DNA of 64,000 nt from Clostridia bacterium (GCA_017622215.1 JAGARO010000010.1:117094-181093); one strand, 5' to 3'. Counted from the first letter of the stretch, positions 1 to 8,602 are shown. Numbers and translations are program-made. Notes: generated by a model not told the origin, from the sequence alone.

Positions 1-527
1 ATGATTTGGAAAAAGCAAAGGCTGAACTTGAGAGAGTAATTGCCGATATGATGGTAATTATGAAGAAACAGTTCTCCAAGCAGTTCGAGGTTATAAATAA
101 GAACTTTAATAAGGTGTTCTCCGAACTCTTTGGTGGCGGACAGGCAACATTATCTTTGGTTGACCCTGAAAATGTTCTTGAAACAGGCATTGAAATCGAG
201 GCACAGCCACCGGGCAAGAAACTTCAGAGATTGTCCCTTTTATCAGGTGGTGAAAGAGCCTTTACGGCTATTGCACTTCTCTTTGCAATCCTGAATGTAA
301 GACCAACTCCGTTCTGTATTCTGGACGAAATTGAGGCGGCACTTGATGATGTAAACGTATTCAGATACGCAGAATACTTAAAGCGCTACGCAAGAGACAC
401 ACAGTTTATCGTTGTAACTCACAGACGAGGCACAATGGAAGCTGCAAATATCCTCTACGGTGTTACAATGCAGGAAAAGGGTGTATCAAAGCTTTTATCA
501 TTAAATATTGACGAGGTAGTTGAATAA
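1..527 (+). CDS. smc: Chromosome partition protein SMC, C-terminal part (5' truncated by window edge)
   Basis: This is the end of the SMC ATPase, the DNA-clamping subunit of the SMC-ScpAB condensin that compacts and segregates chromosomes. The reading frame is open from base 3 with no start codon, so the gene begins outside the window and only about 174 residues are seen. They hold the C-terminal half of the ABC-type head: the signature motif LSGGERA, the Walker B/D-loop segment FCILDEIEAALDD and the H-loop VVTHRRGTME. The stop codon overlaps the ftsY start by one base (TAATG), so the two genes are co-translated. The order smc-ftsY is common in Firmicutes. Identification is secure. Confidence 0.97.
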   Translation, partial: DLEKAKAELERVIADMMVIMKKQFSKQFEVINKNFNKVFSELFGGGQATLSLVDPENVLETGIEIEAQPPGKKLQRLSLLSGGERAFTAIALLFAILNVRPTPFCILDEIEAALDDVNVFRYAEYLKRYARDTQFIVVTHRRGTMEAANILYGVTMQEKGVSKLLSLNIDEVVE

Positions 528-1453
528 TGGGAATTTTCAGCAAAATTAAAGAGGGACTTAGTAAAACAAAGAACTCCTTTAACGAAAAATTAGACAGCGT
601 AATAAAAGCCTTCCGCACAGTTGACGAAGACTTGTTTGAAGAGCTTGAAGAGGTACTTATAATGTCTGATATAGGGGTAAATACTTCTATGGAAATTATT
701 GAACGCCTCCGCGATACAGTCCTCACAAAGAATATTAAGGAGCCTGAGGCAGTTAAAAATGAGCTCCACGAAATTCTTGTAGGAATTTTAACTGAGGGCA
801 CAGACTCCAAAATCAAAACAGAGGGCAACCCTGCAGTTATAATGGTCATCGGCGTAAACGGCGTTGGAAAAACTACTTCTATCGGCAAAATCGCCGCAAA
901 TTATAAAAAGCAGGGCAAGAGCGTAGTCCTGGCCGCTGCAGACACTTTCCGTGCAGGAGCAATTGAACAGCTTGAGGTCTGGGCAGACAGAGCAGGAGCA
1001 GACATAATAAAACAGCAGGAGGGCTCCGACCCTGCAGCAGTTATTTATGATGCTGTAAACTATGCAAAAAATAAAAAGGCAGATATCCTCCTCTGCGACA
1101 CAGCAGGCAGACTTCATAATAAGAAAAATCTTATGGAAGAGCTTAAAAAGATTTATAAGATTTTGGATAGAGAACTGCCAAATTCCTCAAAAGAGGTTCT
1201 TTTAGTTCTTGACGCCACAACAGGCCAGAACGCAGTTATGCAGGCAAAACTTTTCAAAGAGGCTGCAGATATCACAGGCATTGTCCTCACAAAGCTGGAC
1301 GGCACAGCCAAAGGCGGAATAGTTTTCGCTATAAAAAATGAGTACGACATTCCTGTAAAGCTTATCGGCGTAGGCGAAGGAATTGATGACCTGATGGACT
1401 TTGAAGCAGGGGATTTCGTAGATGCGATTTTAGAAACAGAAGAAAATGCCTGA
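527..1453 (+). CDS. ftsY: Signal recognition particle receptor FtsY
   Basis: FtsY is the SRP receptor GTPase that docks Ffh-ribosome complexes at the membrane. The protein has 308 residues: a four-helix N domain (about 1-95) and a G domain with the P-loop GVNGVGKTT (about 109-117), DTAGR (about 191-195) and TKLDG (about 255). There is no long acidic A domain, as is usual in Gram-positive FtsY. The ATG at 527 overlaps the smc stop by one base. Downstream, a promoter and a palindrome separate it from ylxM-ffh, so it probably ends the smc operon. Confidence 0.97.
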   Translation: MGIFSKIKEGLSKTKNSFNEKLDSVIKAFRTVDEDLFEELEEVLIMSDIGVNTSMEIIERLRDTVLTKNIKEPEAVKNELHEILVGILTEGTDSKIKTEGNPAVIMVIGVNGVGKTTSIGKIAANYKKQGKSVVLAAADTFRAGAIEQLEVWADRAGADIIKQQEGSDPAAVIYDAVNYAKNKKADILLCDTAGRLHNKKNLMEELKKIYKILDRELPNSSKEVLLVLDATTGQNAVMQAKLFKEAADITGIVLTKLDGTAKGGIVFAIKNEYDIPVKLIGVGEGIDDLMDFEAGDFVDAILETEENA

Positions 1454-1459
1454 AAACCC

Positions 1460-1488
1460 TTGACAAAAGGGAAAAAATGTATTAAAAT
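1460..1488 (+). promoter_or_regulatory. Promoter for ylxM-ffh operon
   Basis: TTGACA (1460-1465) and TAAAAT (1483-1488) are separated by 17 bp, a near-consensus sigma-A promoter just after ftsY. The predicted start near 1495 falls inside the palindrome at 1491-1522. Confidence 0.8.
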
Positions 1489-1490
1489 GC

Positions 1491-1528
1491 ATAAGTGTAA
1501 AGTATATTTACTTTACACTTATTTTTTT
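1491..1528 (+). terminator. 14-bp perfect palindrome plus T tract: ftsY terminator and/or operator
   Basis: Arms 1491-1504 and 1509-1522 are perfect reverse complements around a TATT loop and run into seven Ts (1522-1528). For transcripts coming from ftsY this can form an intrinsic terminator, though the stem is AT-rich. For the promoter at 1460-1488 it sits across the transcription start, where a repressor operator would lie. Both roles are possible. Confidence 0.6.
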
Positions 1529-1541
1529 GGAGGCAGTTTCT

Positions 1542-1898
1542 ATGGAAAAAACTGTTGAAATCGGGCTTTTGATTGAGTTTTATAAAAACATTCTCACCGA
1601 GAAACAGGCGGAGGCGGTAAATCTTTATTATAATGACGATTTGTCTTTGGCTGAGATTGCAGACATCCTTGGAATAACAAGACAGGGCGTCCGTGATAAT
1701 ATTAAGAGGGCTGAAAATGTACTTTATAAGATGGAAGATGACCTGGGACTTGTTAAAAAATTTCTTGAAATAAAGAAAGATTTGGAAAAGGTAAGGGATA
1801 TTTCCGAAACAGTTTATAAAAAGACAGACTCTGAAGAAATAAAGGAACTTATAAACGAAGTAATTGACGTTATTCAGGGCATAAACGATAAATATTAG
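1542..1898 (+). CDS. ylxM: YlxM family SRP-associated HTH protein
   Basis: This 118-residue protein has a sigma-region-4-like helix-turn-helix (LSLAEIADILGITRQGVRD, about residues 32-50) followed by a helical tail. In the family, YlxM is encoded next to ffh and is thought to modulate SRP GTPase activity; a DNA-binding role has also been proposed. ATG 1542 was chosen because GGAGG (1529-1533) lies 8 bp upstream; a TTG five codons earlier would leave no room for a ribosome site. It sits 14 bp before ffh and shares its promoter. The perfect palindrome over its own transcription start would suit autoregulation, but that is inference. Confidence 0.9.
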   Translation: MEKTVEIGLLIEFYKNILTEKQAEAVNLYYNDDLSLAEIADILGITRQGVRDNIKRAENVLYKMEDDLGLVKKFLEIKKDLEKVRDISETVYKKTDSEEIKELINEVIDVIQGINDKY

Positions 1899-1912
1899 AA
1901 AGGATTTTTTCC

Positions 1913-3277
1913 ATGGCATTTGAAAGTTTAGCTGAAAAATTACAGAGTACTTTCAAGAAACTTAAGGGTAAGGGAAAAGTTTCCGAGAAGGACCTGAAAG
2001 ATGCAATGCGAGAGGTTAAACTTGCTCTTCTTGAGGCAGATGTTAACTTCAAAGTTGTAAAAGATTTTATAAATTCAGTATCCGAAAGAGCCAAAGGTGC
2101 AGAGGTTTTAGAATCTCTCACACCGGCACAGCAGGTTATTAAAATAGTTAATGAAGAGCTTGTAAAGCTTATGGGTGAGAAAGAGGAGAAGATACAGATT
2201 TCCTCTAAACCACCGACAATTATTATGATGACAGGTCTTCAGGGTGCAGGTAAAACCACTACTGCTGCAAAGCTTGGCGGAATTTTTAAGAAGCAGGGTA
2301 AAAGACCACTTCTTTGTGCTTGCGACGTTTACCGTCCTGCAGCTATAAAACAGCTTCAGGTTGTAGGCGGACAGTTACAAATTCCTGTTTTCACAGTTGA
2401 AGGCTCAACGGATGTTGTTGATATTTCAAAGCAGGCTTTAAGACACGCGGAGCTTCATTCCAATGATATTCTGATTATAGATACTGCGGGCAGACTTCAT
2501 GTTGATGAAGAGATGATGCAGGAGCGTAAAAATATTAAGGCTGAAATAAATCCGTCAGAGATTTTGCTTGTTGTTGATGCAATGACAGGTCAGGATGCAG
2601 TTAATGTGGCGGAGAGCTTTAATAATGAGCTTGATATTGACGGTGTAATTTTAACAAAGCTTGACGGTGATACAAGAGGCGGTGCGGCGATTTCAGTCCG
2701 TGCAGTTACAAATAAGCCGATTAAGTTCTGCGGTATGGGAGAAAAACTTACAGACCTTGAGGTTTTCCACCCTGACAGAATGGCGTCAAGAATTTTGGGA
2801 ATGGGAGATGTTTTATCTCTTATTGAAAAGGCTGAACAGGCTTTTGATGAAAAGAAAGCTGTAGAGCTTGAACAGAAAATGAGAACCCAGACCTTTAATT
2901 ACAGCGACTTCTTAGAACAGTTTGAACAGATGAAGAATATGGGCCCGTTATCTCAGATAGCAAAGATGCTTCCGGGAGTTGATGCAAGAGCCCTTGAAAA
3001 TGCTGATTTAGACGACAGAAAAGTTTTAAGAGTCGAGGCAATCATAAAGTCAATGACACCTGGGGAAAGAGAACTGAGAGATAAGATAACGCCAAAGCGT
3101 AAGGAAAGAATTGCCAAAGGTAGCGGCACAACAGTAGCCCAGGTAAATAATCTTATAAAGCAGTTTGAACAGATGCAGAAAATGCTGAAGCAATTTTCAG
3201 GAATGAATATGAATAAGAAAATGAAAAGGCTAGGCAAAATGGGAATACCGAAGAATATGGGATTTCCGAAGTTTTAA
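1913..3277 (+). CDS. ffh: Signal recognition particle protein Ffh
   Basis: Ffh (SRP54) is the GTPase and signal-sequence-binding protein of SRP; with 4.5S RNA it delivers nascent membrane proteins to FtsY. The 454 residues show the N domain (1-95), a G domain with GLQGAGKTT (about 108), DTAGR (about 190) and TKLDGDTRGG, and a methionine-rich M domain (about 300-454) ending in a basic MNMNKKMKRLGK stretch that contacts the RNA. The length is normal. AGAAAGGA at 1898-1905 is the ribosome site for ATG 1913. The 4.5S RNA gene itself is not seen in this window. Confidence 0.98.
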   Translation: MAFESLAEKLQSTFKKLKGKGKVSEKDLKDAMREVKLALLEADVNFKVVKDFINSVSERAKGAEVLESLTPAQQVIKIVNEELVKLMGEKEEKIQISSKPPTIIMMTGLQGAGKTTTAAKLGGIFKKQGKRPLLCACDVYRPAAIKQLQVVGGQLQIPVFTVEGSTDVVDISKQALRHAELHSNDILIIDTAGRLHVDEEMMQERKNIKAEINPSEILLVVDAMTGQDAVNVAESFNNELDIDGVILTKLDGDTRGGAAISVRAVTNKPIKFCGMGEKLTDLEVFHPDRMASRILGMGDVLSLIEKAEQAFDEKKAVELEQKMRTQTFNYSDFLEQFEQMKNMGPLSQIAKMLPGVDARALENADLDDRKVLRVEAIIKSMTPGERELRDKITPKRKERIAKGSGTTVAQVNNLIKQFEQMQKMLKQFSGMNMNKKMKRLGKMGIPKNMGFPKF

Positions 3278-3325
3278 CTAATGAAAAATAATTAATAAAA
3301 TATATATTTATGGAGGAACAAAATT

Positions 3326-3568
3326 ATGGCAGTAAAAATTCGTTTAAGAAGAATGGGTGCGAAGAAGGCTCCTTTCTACAGAGTAGTAGTTGCAGATTCA
3401 AGATACCCAAGAGATGGCAGATTCATCGAAGAAGTTGGAACATACAACCCAATGGTAGAACCTGCTGCTGTTGAAGTTGACGCTGAAAAGGTTCAGAAGT
3501 GGATTAAGAACGGTGCACAGCCAACAGATACAGTAAAGCGCCTTTTAAAGAACAAGGGCATCATCTAA
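3326..3568 (+). CDS. rpsP: 30S ribosomal protein S16
   Basis: This 80-residue protein matches S16 along its length, including the N-terminal [20 protein letters not shown] strand and the [15 protein letters not shown] segment. S16 binds 16S rRNA early in 30S assembly. GGAGG precedes ATG 3326. The gene is followed at 20 bp by khpA, the usual order in Firmicutes, and rimM and trmD complete the ribosome/tRNA maturation cluster. No separate promoter is obvious in the 48-bp AT-rich gap after ffh, so it is probably read from the ffh promoter. Confidence 0.97.
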   Translation: MAVKIRLRRMGAKKAPFYRVVVADSRYPRDGRFIEEVGTYNPMVEPAAVEVDAEKVQKWIKNGAQPTDTVKRLLKNKGII

Positions 3569-3588
3569 TTTTATAGGAGGGAATAACC

Positions 3589-3816
3589 ATGAAAGAACTT
3601 TTGGAATTTATTGCAAAATCTATGGTTTCAGACCCTGATTCTGTTGAAGTTAAGGAAACTGTAAATGAAAACACAGTTGTTCTTGAACTTCACGTAGCAG
3701 ACGACGATATGGGAAAAGTTATCGGAAAGCAAGGAAGAATTGCCAAGGCAATAAGAACTGTTGTTAAGGCTGCTGCAAGCCACGAAAACAAAAAGGTAGT
3801 AGTGGAAATAGTCTAA
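3589..3816 (+). CDS. khpA: KH-domain RNA-binding protein KhpA
   Basis: This is a 75-residue single KH domain with the RNA-contacting G-x-x-G loop at GKQG (residues 46-49) after the strand VLELHVADDDMGKVI. KhpA pairs with KhpB/EloR in other Firmicutes and affects cell division and elongation through RNA binding. It lies between rpsP and rimM, its typical place. GGAGG precedes ATG 3589. Confidence is high from length, motif and context. Confidence 0.92.
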   Translation: MKELLEFIAKSMVSDPDSVEVKETVNENTVVLELHVADDDMGKVIGKQGRIAKAIRTVVKAAASHENKKVVVEIV

Positions 3817-3827
3817 AAGACTTAAAG

Positions 3828-3860
3828 CGGAGAGGTTGTTTTTTACAAACAGCCTCTTCG
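3828..3860 (+). other. 14-bp hairpin in khpA-rimM gap
   Basis: Arms 3828-3841 and 3847-3860 pair with two G-U wobbles around a 5-nt loop. No T run follows, so it is not a classic terminator. It may be an RNA processing or stability element between khpA and rimM. Confidence 0.4.
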
Positions 3861-3886
3861 TCATAATTAAAATTGTGGGGTTTATT

Positions 3887-4387
3887 ATGGAAAAAACTAT
3901 TGAAATAGGTCAGATTGTAAATACAAGAGGCTTAAGAGGCGAACTTAAGGTTCAGCCCTGGTGCGACGATATGTATATGTACGACGACTTAAGTGAAGTT
4001 ATTTTGAATGATAAAAGCTTTGAAATTGAAAATGTAAAGTACCATAAAAACTGTGTTCTCTTGACGCTTAAAGGGATAAACACAATCGAAGAGGCTGAAA
4101 AATACAGGAATGTAAAGGTTGTTGTAAACAGAGCTGATTTGGGGGAGCTTCCCGAGGGAGTTCATTATATTTGCGACCTTTTGGGTTGCAGGGTTGTTAC
4201 CTTAGAGGGCAGAGAACTGGGCACAATTGATAATGTCATTAAAACGGGAAGTAATGATGTATATGAACTTAAGTCTGATATACAGAAGAACTTGCTTATC
4301 CCTGTAATTGATGATGTTGTAAAAGAAATTGATGTTGAAAATAAGATTGTTAAGGTTGAGCTTTTAAAAGGATTGATAGACGAATGA
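3887..4387 (+). CDS. rimM: 16S rRNA processing protein RimM
   Basis: RimM is a 30S assembly factor that binds S19 and helps mature the 3' domain of 16S rRNA. The 166-residue protein has the N-terminal RimM barrel (IEIGQIVNTRGLRGELKV) and the C-terminal PRC barrel (about 95-166, with LLIPVIDDVVKEID). ATG 3887 was chosen because family members start with this segment and the 17 extra upstream codons cross the hairpin at 3828-3860. It overlaps trmD by four bases (ATGA), so the two are coupled. Confidence 0.95.
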   Translation: MEKTIEIGQIVNTRGLRGELKVQPWCDDMYMYDDLSEVILNDKSFEIENVKYHKNCVLLTLKGINTIEEAEKYRNVKVVVNRADLGELPEGVHYICDLLGCRVVTLEGRELGTIDNVIKTGSNDVYELKSDIQKNLLIPVIDDVVKEIDVENKIVKVELLKGLIDE

Positions 4388-5118
4388 GATTTGATATTCT
4401 GACATTATTCCCTGAAATGTTTGAAAGAACTCTCGGAGAGAGTATAATCGGACGAGCTAAGGATAAGGGAATATTTGAAATCAATTATACGAATATCAGG
4501 GATTTTGCAGGCAATAAGCATAACAGGGTTGACGACTACCCATACGGCGGTGGCGCAGGAATGGTTATGCAGGCAGAGCCTGTCTATTCAGCCTGGGAAA
4601 GTATAACCAAACAACTTGACTATAAACCAAAAACTATATATTTATCACCACAGGGAAAGACCTTCAGACAGTCAACGGCAAAAAGACTTGCTAAAGAAAA
4701 GCATATTATTTTGATTTGCGGACATTACGAAGGACTTGACCAGAGGGTGATTGACGAAATTGTTGACGAGGAAATTTCTATTGGCGATTTTGTGCTGACA
4801 GGAGGAGAGCTTGCGGCAATGGCTGTTGTGGATGCAACGGCAAGACTTCTTCCGGGGGTTCTGTCTTCCGAGGAAAGTTTTTCGGAGGAGTCTCATTTTG
4901 CAGGACTGCTTGAGTATCCGCAATATACAAGGCCTGCTGTGTGGCACGGGGAGCAAGTTCCCGAAACTTTGCAGAGCGGAGACCATAAGAAAATTGCCGA
5001 ATGGAAACGAAAAATGTCGATTTATATCACATTTAAGAAGAGAAGAGGAATGCTGAATAAAGCAAAGCTCACCGAAAAAGAGAAAAAGTTTGTGGAAGAA
5101 TTAAGGGATAATTTATAA
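4384..5118 (+). CDS. trmD: tRNA (guanine-N1-)-methyltransferase TrmD
   Basis: TrmD makes m1G37 in tRNAs with G36, using SAM held in a trefoil-knot (SPOUT) fold, and so prevents +1 frameshifting. The 244 residues include the start MRFDILTLFPEMFE, the G-rich YGGGAGMVM loop and the knot segment SIGDFVLTGGELAA (about 132-145). The length is typical. It overlaps rimM by four bases and ends the ribosome/tRNA cluster; the next gene has its own promoter. Confidence 0.97.
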   Translation: MRFDILTLFPEMFERTLGESIIGRAKDKGIFEINYTNIRDFAGNKHNRVDDYPYGGGAGMVMQAEPVYSAWESITKQLDYKPKTIYLSPQGKTFRQSTAKRLAKEKHIILICGHYEGLDQRVIDEIVDEEISIGDFVLTGGELAAMAVVDATARLLPGVLSSEESFSEESHFAGLLEYPQYTRPAVWHGEQVPETLQSGDHKKIAEWKRKMSIYITFKKRRGMLNKAKLTEKEKKFVEELRDNL

Positions 5119-5125
5119 TATTTTG

Positions 5126-5154
5126 TTGTAATTTAGGAAATTTTATGGTAAAAT
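5126..5154 (+). promoter_or_regulatory. Promoter upstream of zinc-ribbon membrane protein gene
   Basis: TTGTAA (5126-5131), 17 bp, then TAAAAT (5149-5154). It lies in the 70-bp gap after trmD and probably drives the 5189 gene and the nadD-yqeK-rsfS-leuS genes after it. Confidence 0.65.
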
Positions 5155-5188
5155 TTATTATAGAATAATTACCCGGGGAGGTATGATT

Positions 5189-7054
5189 ATGAAGTGCACA
5201 AATTGCGGAGCAGAATTATACGATGACGCAAGAAAATGCCCATTCTGTAAGGAAACTTTGGTGCAGGGCACAATCAATAAGTTTGACGGAGAAAATTCAG
5301 ATTTTGATATGACATACAATACAACAACCGACCAGGTTGATGTAATTAGAAATACTGTTGAAGAGGATGCGAAAGCAAAGCGCAGAACAAAGCGCCATAA
5401 GAGAAGAAGAGGCGCAAGAAAGAACTCTGTCAGAAGCAACAGAAGAAAGAGAAGAATTGCCAAAACAATTATAAGATTTATCTACGCTTTAATTCTTATT
5501 TTGCTTGTAGTTCTTTGCATCCGTGGTTGCGCAGGTTCAAGGAAAGAAGTTAATCCTCTTGTATATTCAAAGGGTAATTTCCTTTATATGGATTATGACG
5601 GAAAGTCTGTGCTTTTATCCAAAAAGTTTACTATTGACAATAAGGGAACACAGGTTATAGAATCCAACACTGATGCTGTGGAAAATCTTATAAAGGATAA
5701 GAAGATTGTTAAGGTTTCTGAAGACGGAACAAGAATGTTCTTCCTTGACAGATTTGATTTAACAAAGAACAGCGGTGTTTTATCCTATGTTAAAAACGGC
5801 AAGATAAAGAAGGCGAAGGTTGTATCAGAGGCTGTAAATGACTCCTTTGTTGTAACAAAGGACGGAAGGTCAGTTTTATTCCTTGCGAACACAAATGTTT
5901 CAGGGGAAATGGGTACACTCTACTTCTGGAGTGAGGGCGATAAAGAGCCTGTGAAGATTGCTGCAGATATGGATAAGGGAAGATATAAGTTCTCCGATGA
6001 CGGAAAGGAAATTCTCTTTATCCAGAACTATAACAGAGGCGAGAATGCAGGCGACCTTTATACTGTTTCAGTAAAGAAGCTTGACGAAAAGATTAAGCTT
6101 GATACAGATGTATATGCAATCTGGGGAAAAACAAACGATAATAAGAAATATATCTATTCCCAGAGCTATAATTCATCTCTTATGACATACGATATTTATC
6201 TTACAGACGGCACAAACAAGACAAAGCTTTTTGCTAACGCTAAGTACAATCCAAGAATTCTTAAGAATTCAAATAAGCTTATTGTTCTTGGTGCAAATGA
6301 TGATAACTCCACAAATCTTTACATAGTAAATATCAAGACTGCCCAGAGCGAGAAAATTGCATCAGGGGTAAGTAATATTGAGTTCTTAACAGAGAACGAA
6401 AAGCAGATATTATACAGAAAGATTTTCAGTAATAACATTTCTGACTACTATGTATATACTGAAGGTGGTACAGAGGTTAAGGTTGCTGACTCTGTTACAC
6501 TTATAAATAACGGAGATTTGGCTAAGTTTGACTATAACGAGGAACTTACAAAGTTTGTTTACATCAAGAAGTATGATGATGTAAAGAAGGGCGGAGAGCT
6601 TTATTTAGTCAAGAATAAAAAGGGCAACGTAAAGGAAACTAAGGTTGCTGACGATGTATATAGCTGTCGTATTCTTTCTGATTCAAAGATAATTTATGCA
6701 AAGGACTTCAGTAATAACCGTAAGGTTGCTGACCTTTATGCTTTTGAAGACGGAAATATTACACAGCTCCGTAACGAAATCAAGCCTGACTCATTCTCTG
6801 TTGCACAGGATAGAGGCATAGCTTACGTAATTGGAAGCTATGTGAATGAAAAGAGAACAGGAAAACTCTTCTCTTATAACGATAAGCTTGAAGAAACAGT
6901 TGTATCTGAAAATGTAAACAGCATTAAAATGAGAGACAACAAACAGCTCAGCTTTATCACATTGACTGATGCAAAGCGTTCAATTTATCTTGTAGATAAG
7001 AAGAATAATCCTCAGTTACTTGACGAGGATGTTACAGATATATTCCTTTATTAG
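5189..7054 (+). CDS. Membrane-anchored protein: zinc ribbon, single TM helix, beta-propeller-like ectodomain
   Basis: The function is not known. The 621-residue protein starts with a zinc ribbon (C3-x2-C6 and CPFC), then an acidic linker, a very Arg/Lys-rich stretch (about 70-92) and one hydrophobic helix (IRFIYALILILLVVLCI). About 500 residues outside the membrane carry repeats of the type 'DG.....LF...' with regularly spaced Asp/Asn-Gly turns, as in TolB/WD40-like propellers. A membrane orientation with the basic region inside follows the positive-inside rule. ATG 5189 is preferred because GGGGAGG (5175-5181) would leave one base before the ATG at 5183. It stands between trmD and nadD with its own promoter. 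It could be a sensor, but that is a guess. Confidence 0.8.
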   Translation: MKCTNCGAELYDDARKCPFCKETLVQGTINKFDGENSDFDMTYNTTTDQVDVIRNTVEEDAKAKRRTKRHKRRRGARKNSVRSNRRKRRIAKTIIRFIYALILILLVVLCIRGCAGSRKEVNPLVYSKGNFLYMDYDGKSVLLSKKFTIDNKGTQVIESNTDAVENLIKDKKIVKVSEDGTRMFFLDRFDLTKNSGVLSYVKNGKIKKAKVVSEAVNDSFVVTKDGRSVLFLANTNVSGEMGTLYFWSEGDKEPVKIAADMDKGRYKFSDDGKEILFIQNYNRGENAGDLYTVSVKKLDEKIKLDTDVYAIWGKTNDNKKYIYSQSYNSSLMTYDIYLTDGTNKTKLFANAKYNPRILKNSNKLIVLGANDDNSTNLYIVNIKTAQSEKIASGVSNIEFLTENEKQILYRKIFSNNISDYYVYTEGGTEVKVADSVTLINNGDLAKFDYNEELTKFVYIKKYDDVKKGGELYLVKNKKGNVKETKVADDVYSCRILSDSKIIYAKDFSNNRKVADLYAFEDGNITQLRNEIKPDSFSVAQDRGIAYVIGSYVNEKRTGKLFSYNDKLEETVVSENVNSIKMRDNKQLSFITLTDAKRSIYLVDKKNNPQLLDEDVTDIFLY

Positions 7055-7065
7055 AAGGTGATTTT

Positions 7066-7665
7066 ATCCGTATAGGAATATTGGGCGGAACTTTTGCTCC
7101 GCCACACAAGGCACATATCCGTATTGCGAAAACCTGTCTTGATTATTTAGAGCTTGATAAGGTTTTGTTTATGCCAAACGGTCAGCCCCCTCATAAACAG
7201 GGAGAAAAGGTTGTTTCGGCAGAGCACAGGCTTAATATGACACGCCTTGGAATTGAAAAATATAATGAATTTGAAATATGTGATATTGAAGTGGAAGCGG
7301 AGGGGCTAAGCTACTCCGCTGACACTTTAGACAGACTTCATAATCTGTATAAAGATTGTGAACTGTTTTTTATTATCGGCGGTGATTCTCTTTGCGAGAT
7401 TGAAAGCTGGTACCAGCCTGAGAGAATCCTAAAATCCACAAATATTGCAGTTGTGTCCCGTGAGGGAGCTGATATAGAAAAACAAGCCCGATACCTTACT
7501 GAAAAGTACGGTGCAAGGATTTTTATTGTTCCAATGGAAAATTATGATATTTCGTCAACTATGGTGAGAAATAGTCTTGAAAAAGGTCTTGATATTTCTG
7601 AATATGTTGACGGAAAAGTTTTAGAATATATAAAAGAACACAATGTTTTTGGTAGTGAAAAATGA
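7066..7665 (+). CDS. nadD: Nicotinate-nucleotide adenylyltransferase NadD (apparent ATC start)
   Basis: NadD joins NaMN and ATP to make NaAD in NAD synthesis. The protein shows the nucleotidyltransferase motif GILGGTFAPPHKAHI and the C-terminal ISSTMVRN motif, with about 199 residues, the normal size. The start is odd. The frame opens at 7024 (a TGA is at 7021-7023) and the only NTG codon before the motif is TTG 7081, inside GGTF, which would delete the first beta strand. AGAAGGTG (7053-7060) sits 5 bp before ATC 7066, which gives I/M-RIGILGGTF, exactly the family N-terminus with ATG changed to ATC. It overlaps yqeK by four bases. Confidence 0.93.
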   Translation: MRIGILGGTFAPPHKAHIRIAKTCLDYLELDKVLFMPNGQPPHKQGEKVVSAEHRLNMTRLGIEKYNEFEICDIEVEAEGLSYSADTLDRLHNLYKDCELFFIIGGDSLCEIESWYQPERILKSTNIAVVSREGADIEKQARYLTEKYGARIFIVPMENYDISSTMVRNSLEKGLDISEYVDGKVLEYIKEHNVFGSEK

Positions 7666-8246
7666 TTGCAGAGGAAATAATTGAAAAGCTTAAAGGTACT
7701 TTAAGTGAAAAAAGATTTAATCATACCATGGGAGTTGCCAAGGAGGCTGTACGCCTCGCAAAACACTATGGCGGAGACGAAGAAAAAGCTTATATTGCAG
7801 GGCTTTTACACGACTGCGCTAAGGAAATTTCCTATGAGGACTCCCTGAAAATGATTGAAGAAAAAGGGATTGAAGCAGACGAGCTTTTAAGACAGTGCAG
7901 AGGCATAGTCCACGGCCCTGTGGGAGAGTACGTTGCAAAAGAAGAATATGGCGTTACAGATAAGGAAATACTATCTGCAATACGATATCACTCCACAGGC
8001 AGAAGCAATATGACCCTGCTTGAAAAGATTATTTTTTTAGCCGACTTTATTGAGCCTGGAAGAAACTTTGAAGACATTGACAAGGCAAGGGAAATTGCTT
8101 ATGAGGATATAGACGATGCAATAATCTTTACCTGCAATAAAATTCTTACCTTTACAATAAATAATCATAAGATTATACACAATGACACGCTGGATACAAG
8201 AAATTATCTCATTATTCAGAAAAGACTGGACGGAGGAAAAATATGA
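7662..8246 (+). CDS. yqeK: HD-domain phosphohydrolase YqeK
   Basis: YqeK is an HD-superfamily metal-dependent hydrolase; characterised family members cleave diadenosine tetraphosphate symmetrically. The 194-residue protein shows RFNHTMGVAKEA (first metal His), the GLLHDCAKE HD motif at about residues 48-56, IVHGPVG and RYHSTG. It overlaps nadD and rsfS by four bases each, the usual nadD-yqeK-rsfS arrangement in Firmicutes. Confidence 0.95.
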   Translation: MIAEEIIEKLKGTLSEKRFNHTMGVAKEAVRLAKHYGGDEEKAYIAGLLHDCAKEISYEDSLKMIEEKGIEADELLRQCRGIVHGPVGEYVAKEEYGVTDKEILSAIRYHSTGRSNMTLLEKIIFLADFIEPGRNFEDIDKAREIAYEDIDDAIIFTCNKILTFTINNHKIIHNDTLDTRNYLIIQKRLDGGKI

Positions 8247-8602
8247 GCGCTGAATGTAAAATAGTTAATGAGGCCGTTAAAATACTGGATACCAAAATGG
8301 CGTCTGATATACTTGTGCTTGATGTTAGGGGGCTGACTACCCTGACAGATTACTTTGTTATAGCAACAGGTAAATCCAATAATCAGGTACAGTCCCTTTG
8401 CGACTACCTTGAAGAAGATATGCTAAAGGCGGGATACAGACCGCTGAGCCGTGAGGGCTATAATACGGCGAACTGGATTTTACTTGGCTATGACGAGGTT
8501 ATGGTTCATATTTTCCAGGAAGAAACACGAGAATTTTACAAACTTGAACATATCTGGAAGGACGCACCTTTAGTTGATATGTCTGATATAATTATAGAAT
8601 AG
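8243..8602 (+). CDS. rsfS: Ribosomal silencing factor RsfS
   Basis: RsfS binds ribosomal protein L14 and blocks joining of the 30S and 50S subunits under nutrient limitation. The 119-residue protein matches the family, with [30 protein letters not shown] and [20 protein letters not shown]. It overlaps yqeK by four bases and is followed by leuS after 10 bp. Length and context agree. Confidence 0.95.
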   Translation: MSAECKIVNEAVKILDTKMASDILVLDVRGLTTLTDYFVIATGKSNNQVQSLCDYLEEDMLKAGYRPLSREGYNTANWILLGYDEVMVHIFQEETREFYKLEHIWKDAPLVDMSDIIIE

